From Meishania sp964351985 (lineage in GTDB: Bacteria > Bacteroidota > Bacteroidia > Flavobacteriales > Flavobacteriaceae): a stretch of DNA of 64,000 bases. A model generated the notes under the pieces. That model was not told where the DNA came from and ran no database searches. It saw only the letters and a program-made list of their open reading frames with translations. The stretch covers positions 145,561 to 209,560 of the forward strand of contig CAYGPR010000002.1 in the NCBI GenBank assembly GCA_964351985.1, in the 5' to 3' direction. A program made the position numbers and the translations under genes. Shown here one piece after another: positions 59,161 through 64,000 of this stretch (position 1 is its first letter; each line of letters opens with the position of its first letter).

Positions 59161-61473
59161 ATGATACAATACATCTTAGAATCAATAGCCTTTCAATTGG
59201 TCTTCCTCATCATATATGATTTTTTTCTAAAACGGGAAACCTTTTTTCAATGGAACCGGGCCTATCTCATAGGCACTTATATCTTGTCTTTGGTGCTACC
59301 ATGGATAAAAATCGAAGCCTTCAAAACGACGGTGCCCGAACAATATGTTGTATATCAGCAGTTTCTTCTAAATATGGATGCTGTTTCACCTACGGTCGAG
59401 AAATCCTCACAGTATACCATTTCAATGGAAAGTGCCGTCTTTTTCTGCGGAATGATTTTGGCGGCGTTTTATTTTGGGTACAAATTATACCAGATCTATC
59501 GGCTACGTAAAAGTGGTGAAGTGCGTTTCTTTCCAAAATTTACTAGGGTGGTGGTCAAGAACAGTGAGTTGGCTTTTTCCTTTTTCAAGTCCATCTTCCT
59601 TGGTGATAAAGTGCTGGAAAAGGAACACGAAAGCATCATTCAGCACGAACTGGTACATATCGAACAAAAACATTCGTGGGACCTGTTGTTTTTTGAATTG
59701 ATGCGTATTGTGGGGTGGATCAATCCCTTAGTGTATGTCTATCAAAACCGGGTTTCTGAACTACACGAGTTCATTGCCGATGCCCATGTCGCCAAAACGC
59801 ATAAAAAAGAGCAATATGAAACGCTGTTGTCACAAGTATTTCAAACACAGCATATTTCATTTATCAATCAATTTTTTAAAAGGTCGTTGATCAAAAAACG
59901 GATATTGATGTTACAGAAAACGAAATCGAAAAGCATTTGGCAGTTGAAGTATTTGGTGTTGGTGCCATTGGTTTTGGGGATGTTGGTGTATAGTTCTTGT
60001 GAGCGGGATATTTCCAAAACGGGAAACTTTAATTCCGAGGATGCCACATTGATTGACAAGACCAATTCAAAAATAGAGGAGGATATCAAAAGACTTGGTT
60101 CGCTAAATGAAGTTCGATCTCTTGAGGGGGCTTCTTTTATCGCCGATTCGGATGGTCCGATTTTATCAAAGGAAGCTTATTTTGAAAGCGCATTAATTTT
60201 CAGACTGACCATGGAGGATATTGCTCAAAAAATAGCCAACGACTCAGGGGAAGAGTTAGTGGATATCTCCAAAAATGTGCCATTGCCCTCGACGGAACGA
60301 TATGAAAGCTACGTCAAAAGAAAAAAAGCTTTTCAAATATTGGACGAGAATCTGAAATTTTCCATTAAATCCGAGAATAAGGAATATGGTATCGATGTTC
60401 AAGAAATAGAAAAAAGCGATAGTTACACAGCCAACTCCCATGTGATGGAAGTAGCGGATATTACCAACGTGAATGGCGAGGAAGTTATGGCATTCAATAA
60501 TAAAGTGGATGAAATTTTTAAAAGTGGAAATTCCAAATATGAGGATATAATTTTAAAGGATGACAACTATAGTTTTCGCGTTTTCGCGACTAAACCTTTG
60601 CTCGGCATCAACATGTTTGACTACGCTGCTTTGAAAGTTAATGCGTCAGGGGATATCACTCCTAAACAGCAGAACCAACCCCCTATAGCGTTCGCCAATG
60701 TTGATGAGGTGCCTGTCTTCCCCGGTTGCGAAAATGCGAGCGATAAAAGGGAATGTTTCAAATCAAGATTGCAAGAGCATATCGTGAAACATTTCCAATA
60801 TCCCGAAGTTGCGCAAGAAGCAGGAATTCAAGGCAAGGTATATGTGAATTTTGTTATCGATGAAAATGGGGCCATTACGGAACTGAGAAAACGAGGCCCC
60901 GACCCATCTTTGGAAGCGGAAACAGAACGGATTATTGATCTATTGCCCATACTGACACCTGGAAAACATAAGGGTAAGGCCGTAAGGGTTCCGTTTTCCA
61001 TGCCGATTACCTTCAGATTAGATGGTGTAACAGAAGAAATTCATTCTAACTCAACAATTTCAAAATATAATGAATTGGTGGCCGAGAGAAATCGATTATT
61101 AAGAAGTGCCGATGAGGGTAATCCAATAATTACGAATCTCGACGAGCAACTGAAAAAATTAAAAAATGGAATTAATAATCAGGGCAATTATCAAAGTTTG
61201 CGTCTGAATGAAGATCAGCTGCATTTGACTGCGAACGCCTACCATGAAAACGGTAAACTATTTTTCTCTGGAATAGTGACTGACGGCGAAAAAGGTCTGC
61301 CCGGAGTGAACATAAGAGTAGAAGATGCCAACCATACGGTTTCAGATTTTGATGGAAAGTTCACTTTAGAAGTCAACGAAGGAGATATGGTAATCTTTCA
61401 ATATATAGGGTTTTCCGCGGTAGCGCTACCCATTACCGCTCAGGAGGATTACAATTTGATATTTAAGAAATAA
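59161..61473 (+). CDS. BlaR1-like M56 metalloprotease with TonB-C and carboxypeptidase-regulatory-like domains
   Basis: 770 residues. Membrane helices near 8-22, 37-48, 90-108 and 265-280 flank an M56 domain with zinc motif HELVH (162-166) and ELHEFIADAHV. A periplasmic segment follows to residue 515. A TonB C-terminal-like domain spans about 515-625 (VFPGCEN, HFQYPEVAQEAGIQGKVYVNFVID). A CarboxypepD_reg-like domain closes it at about 700-765 (GIVTDGEKGLPGVNIRVEDAN, FDGKFTLEV, VIFQYIGF). No penicillin-binding sensor domain is seen, so it is not a classic BlaR1. It probably senses an envelope signal and inactivates the BlaI-type repressor upstream. Confidence 0.88.
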   Translation: MIQYILESIAFQLVFLIIYDFFLKRETFFQWNRAYLIGTYILSLVLPWIKIEAFKTTVPEQYVVYQQFLLNMDAVSPTVEKSSQYTISMESAVFFCGMILAAFYFGYKLYQIYRLRKSGEVRFFPKFTRVVVKNSELAFSFFKSIFLGDKVLEKEHESIIQHELVHIEQKHSWDLLFFELMRIVGWINPLVYVYQNRVSELHEFIADAHVAKTHKKEQYETLLSQVFQTQHISFINQFFKRSLIKKRILMLQKTKSKSIWQLKYLVLVPLVLGMLVYSSCERDISKTGNFNSEDATLIDKTNSKIEEDIKRLGSLNEVRSLEGASFIADSDGPILSKEAYFESALIFRLTMEDIAQKIANDSGEELVDISKNVPLPSTERYESYVKRKKAFQILDENLKFSIKSENKEYGIDVQEIEKSDSYTANSHVMEVADITNVNGEEVMAFNNKVDEIFKSGNSKYEDIILKDDNYSFRVFATKPLLGINMFDYAALKVNASGDITPKQQNQPPIAFANVDEVPVFPGCENASDKRECFKSRLQEHIVKHFQYPEVAQEAGIQGKVYVNFVIDENGAITELRKRGPDPSLEAETERIIDLLPILTPGKHKGKAVRVPFSMPITFRLDGVTEEIHSNSTISKYNELVAERNRLLRSADEGNPIITNLDEQLKKLKNGINNQGNYQSLRLNEDQLHLTANAYHENGKLFFSGIVTDGEKGLPGVNIRVEDANHTVSDFDGKFTLEVNEGDMVIFQYIGFSAVALPITAQEDYNLIFKK

Positions 61474-61492
61474 TTCAGTTTTAAAATAAGCA

Positions 61493-62638
61493 ATGAGTCA
61501 ATTGAGAATAACAGCAATTCTAATATTCATCATTTTCTACAAAGTCGAAGCCCAAACTTCGGCTTCCGTGGTTGGCGATAGTTTGTATGCGTTGGGCAAT
61601 TATTCCCAAGCCATTAACGAATACGCCAAAGAAAATTCCGCGACCTCAAAATTGCAGATTGCTAGGGCCTACAATGCCATCGGTAATTACGACAAAGCGA
61701 TTTTGGAGTATGAAGCTATTGTCAATTCTGAGGAAAGCTCACAATTGGCCAAATTCGAATTGGGTAAGCTGTTGTTCAAAATAGGTGATTATAGCAAGGC
61801 GAACACCAAATTCTATGAATTGACCTCTGAAGAAAAATCAAACTCCGAATATTATTACTACCTGGGGGAAACCTATCGCGAAATGAAGGAAGAGGCCAGC
61901 AGCCTAGTCGCCTATAAAAATGCCGTTTCCGTCGATAGCACGCATTTGCGCAGCCTCTTTCAGTTGGGTAAATATTTTATGGTAAAGAAAGAAACGAACC
62001 AAGCGCTGAACTATATCGAAAAAGGATTGCGATTTTATGAAAACGATGTGGCATTGATCAACCTAAAAGCTTTGACTTTGTTCAATGATTACGATTATGA
62101 AGGAGCGCGACCGGTATTCGAGCAGTTGCTAGAAATGGGCGAAGAAAAACCACATGTCTATCAAAAATTAGCGTTCTGTTATTTTCAGGTTTGGGAATTC
62201 GATAAGGCAAGAACAGCATATCGAACATTGCTTCAATTTCCCGATACCGAACCGGAAGTCTATAGCGGTCTGGCCCGTACCTTTCACAAAGAAAAAGTAC
62301 CCGATAGTGCCGCTGTGTACTACCAAAAAGCGATAGAAGCCAAAAAGCCCTTTTTGGGTCGGGAATATTCAGCATTGGCGCAATTGGCACGAGAGCGAAA
62401 CGATTTAAGGCCCGCCTTGAAATATTATGATCTGGCCTTTGAAGAGGAACCCGAAAATGATTTTGCAAATTACCAGATTTGTGCAGTATCGGAACAATTG
62501 CACGATGACCCGAAAAAAAAGTTGGAGTGCTACGAAGGGTTCTTGAAAAGATATATCGATAAGAAGTCTTTTTACAAGGATTTTGTAACGAAAAGGGTTT
62601 CCGAACTCAAGGAAGAAATCCATTTTGCCAAAGAGTGA
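61493..62638 (+). CDS. Secreted tetratricopeptide-repeat protein
   Basis: 381 residues. The N-terminal hydrophobic stretch ITAILIFIIFYKVEA is a signal peptide. Multiple TPR units follow (e.g. GDSLYALGNYSQAINEYAKENS, ARAYNAIGNYDKAILEYEAI, SGLARTFHKEKVPDSAAVYYQKAIEA). TPR arrays hold protein partners. It follows the M56 gene by 19 bp and is likely in the same transcript, so it may help the BlaI/M56 signalling in the periplasm. The partner is unknown. Confidence 0.85.
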   Translation: MSQLRITAILIFIIFYKVEAQTSASVVGDSLYALGNYSQAINEYAKENSATSKLQIARAYNAIGNYDKAILEYEAIVNSEESSQLAKFELGKLLFKIGDYSKANTKFYELTSEEKSNSEYYYYLGETYREMKEEASSLVAYKNAVSVDSTHLRSLFQLGKYFMVKKETNQALNYIEKGLRFYENDVALINLKALTLFNDYDYEGARPVFEQLLEMGEEKPHVYQKLAFCYFQVWEFDKARTAYRTLLQFPDTEPEVYSGLARTFHKEKVPDSAAVYYQKAIEAKKPFLGREYSALAQLARERNDLRPALKYYDLAFEEEPENDFANYQICAVSEQLHDDPKKKLECYEGFLKRYIDKKSFYKDFVTKRVSELKEEIHFAKE

Positions 62639-62798
62639 GAGCCTTTTTAGGATGTTGTGATTAGAATTTTTAGAGACCATTTTTTTGTTCTTATAGGTAA
62701 AATTTTTAAGCATAGCCTTAGCTACGGTTCAAAATTTTAACGAAGAAGGGCGGAAAAAGGGGCGTAAAAAAATAATCGACAACATCTTAAACAGGCTC
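62639..62798. mobile_element. 160-bp MITE-like inverted-repeat element
   Basis: Left end GAGCCTTTTTAGGATGTTGT and right end, on the opposite strand, GAGCCTGTTTAAGATGTTGT match at 18 of 20 positions. The 160-bp unit has no coding frame, lies directly after the TPR stop codon, and stops about 45 bp before the next gene. This is the shape of a small non-autonomous element or a decayed IS end pair. No target-site duplication is obvious. Confidence 0.6.
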
Positions 62799-62842
62799 TG
62801 AGTTCCCAAAAAATCGTAATTTCAGCGTATTATTGGTGGTTG

Positions 62843-63319
62843 ATGCGAAAGTTTTGGTCCATGACGTTCATACTGGTTTTTGTTGCCTGCGATTTTTCGG
62901 CTTCAAAGGATAAACAAGCACGTGAACTGGTCAACCAAGAAATGCGAAATATCGATTGGAACGAGGTGGATGCCTATCCACTTTTTGAAAATTGCGATGA
63001 GACACTTACCAAAGACGGCCAGCGTGAATGTTTTGAAAGCGAGGTGATTTCCCATTTTTCAGCTACCCTAAAAGAATTTGAATTCGTATTACAAGAAAAT
63101 GTGGCCTCGACGGTGTATGTAGATTTTATGGTTGATCAAGAAGGTAAAGTATCGGTCTTGAAAATTGAAAAAGATAGGTTCATCGACATGCAAATGCCCG
63201 AATTCGATGGAATCATCACACAGAGCCTGAAAGGACTTCCGCCCATTGCCCCTGCTTTGAAACGTGGAATTCCGGTCAAGACCAAATTCAGGATTCCCAT
63301 TCAATTGAACAGTAAATAA
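62843..63319 (+). CDS. TonB C-terminal-like domain lipoprotein
   Basis: 158 residues from the ATG at 62843, one codon after an alternative TTG. The lipobox cysteine is at residue 16 (VFVAC). The rest aligns with the TonB_C domain of the M56 protein: PLFENCDETLTKDGQRECFESEV parallels VFPGCENASDKRECFKS, then VYVDFMVDQEGKVSVLKI. It may have arisen by copying that domain and could act as a soluble partner of M56-type signalling; this is inference. Confidence 0.8.
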   Translation: MRKFWSMTFILVFVACDFSASKDKQARELVNQEMRNIDWNEVDAYPLFENCDETLTKDGQRECFESEVISHFSATLKEFEFVLQENVASTVYVDFMVDQEGKVSVLKIEKDRFIDMQMPEFDGIITQSLKGLPPIAPALKRGIPVKTKFRIPIQLNSK

Positions 63320-63320
63320 A

Positions 63321-63369
63321 GTTATGAGTGCAGAGTTATGAGTGCAGAGTTATGAGTTCAGAGTGATGA
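63321..63369. repeat. Short tandem repeat before ruvC
   Basis: The unit AGTTATGAGTGCAG (14 bp) occurs about three times, the last copy diverged (AGTTATGAGTTCAG). It is followed at 63385-63412 by a dispersed-repeat fragment (CTGAGCGCAGTCGAAG) related to the 8436/10538 family. No coding potential. Confidence 0.75.
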
Positions 63370-63451
63370 TTTTTTCTAAAACCTGAAACTGTCAAACTGA
63401 GCGCAGTCGAAGTGCTAAACCTAAAACCGCGATACCGAACGGAGCGCAATT

Positions 63452-64000
63452 ATGAAAAAAAAATTAGCAACTGAAAAAATCATTCTCGGAATCGATCCCG
63501 GCACCACCATCATGGGCTTTGGTATTATCAAAGTGCTCGATAAAAAGATGGAGTTCGTTCAAATGAACGAATTGCTTTTGAGCAAATACAAAGACCCTTA
63601 TACCAAACTCAAATTGATTTTCGAACGGACTATCGAACTGATCGATACCTATCATCCTGACGAAATCGCTATTGAGGCTCCTTTTTATGGAAAGAACGTA
63701 CAATCGATGCTCAAATTGGGCCGGGCACAGGGCGTTGCCATGGCGGCCGGACTTTCCCGTCAAATTCCGATAACGGAGTATCTTCCGAAAAAAATCAAAA
63801 TGTCCATCACCGGAAACGGAAATGCCAGTAAAGAGCAAGTAGCTAAAATGTTGCAGAGCACGTTGGGCCTGAAAACCTTACCGAAAAATTTAGATAGTAC
63901 CGATGGGTTGGCTGCAGCGGTTTGTCATTTTTATAATGAAGGTCGTGTTGAGGTTGGTAAAGGTTATTCGGGGTGGGGTGCTTTTGTGAAGCAAAATGAG
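63452..64000 (+). CDS. ruvC: Holliday junction resolvase RuvC, 3' end at window edge
   Basis: 183 codons are visible, close to the full length of this enzyme, with no stop before the window ends. Catalytic acidic residues fall in ILGIDPGTT (Asp near residue 15), AIEAPFYGKN (Glu near residue 71) and the late LDSTDGLAAAVCHFY (Asp pair). Arg- and Lys-rich loops (LGRAQGVAMAAGLS, PKKIKMSITGNGNASKEQVAKML) are typical. It cuts Holliday junctions during recombination. It is a housekeeping gene that marks the end of the accessory stretch. Confidence 0.95.
   Translation, partial: MKKKLATEKIILGIDPGTTIMGFGIIKVLDKKMEFVQMNELLLSKYKDPYTKLKLIFERTIELIDTYHPDEIAIEAPFYGKNVQSMLKLGRAQGVAMAAGLSRQIPITEYLPKKIKMSITGNGNASKEQVAKMLQSTLGLKTLPKNLDSTDGLAAAVCHFYNEGRVEVGKGYSGWGAFVKQNE

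Overview
The window looks like a chromosome segment of a marine member of the Flavobacteriaceae (Bacteroidota). The signs are promoters with the Bacteroidota -7 box (TANNTTTG) and almost no Shine-Dalgarno sequences, a fused CcoN-CcoO cbb3 oxidase, a Sec/lipoprotein-type (clade II) nitrous oxide reductase, many lipoproteins, a sulfatase, and many short dispersed palindromic intergenic repeats. I saw no rRNA, tRNA, CRISPR array, prophage or intact transposon. The only mobile-looking items are small inverted-repeat elements.

Region 1 (1-12.7 kb) is sugar-acid and oxidised-sugar metabolism. A long leftward cluster encodes two TIM-barrel isomerases, a Gfo/Idh/MocA oxidoreductase, a GMC oxidoreductase with its gluconate-2-dehydrogenase-subunit-3-like partner, an SDR, a ROK kinase-like protein, a SIS protein and an FAD oxidoreductase cut by the window edge. 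A divergent rightward operon encodes an SDR, an FAH-family hydrolase and an FMN-dependent 2-hydroxy-acid dehydrogenase, which together resemble the end of the non-phosphorylative L-fuconate/L-rhamnonate route (to pyruvate plus lactate). A perfect 20-bp palindrome sits between two mirror-image promoters in the shared control region.

Region 2 (13.2-25.2 kb) is accessory glycan metabolism: a NagX/DUF5009-like membrane acyltransferase, an S41 protease lipoprotein, a NahK-like anomeric kinase paired with a nucleotidyltransferase, an S1 sulfatase, hemN plus a universal stress protein, and a PIG-L deacetylase paired with a Tat-exported Gfo/Idh protein.

Region 3 (25.3-48.6 kb) is low-oxygen respiration. 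It holds an Rrf2 regulator, then a rightward nos cluster (cytochrome c, fasciclin lipoprotein, nosZ, membrane protein, nosL, flavin-binding protein, cupin, nosD, nosF, nosY). A globin plus CoA-transferase operon follows, then a vanadium-haloperoxidase-like enzyme, a leftward cbb3 oxidase cluster (ccoS-NO-Q-P-G-H plus a TauE/SafE protein), the copper ATPase ccoI, and a divergent Crp/Fnr regulator, a Usp protein and small proteins. The key observation is a TGA-N6-TCA dyad upstream of hemN, the nos cluster, the CoA-transferase/globin operon, the cco operon, ccoI, the regulator itself, the second usp gene and a small gene. In every case the dyad centre lies exactly 29.5 bp from the first base of a -7 box. 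This predicts one Fnr-type regulon read by the regulator encoded here. A 10-N assembly gap inside ccoG appears to be an artefact that breaks an intact gene.

Region 4 (48.6-64 kb) holds amino-acid catabolism and envelope signalling: homogentisate dioxygenase, a leftward hut operon (hutH, separated slightly from hutI-hutU-hutG), a nitroreductase, two membrane proteins, a BlaI/BlaR1-like pair with three perfect operator palindromes, a TPR protein, a TonB-C-like lipoprotein, and the start of ruvC. A 160-bp MITE-like element lies between the TPR and lipoprotein genes.
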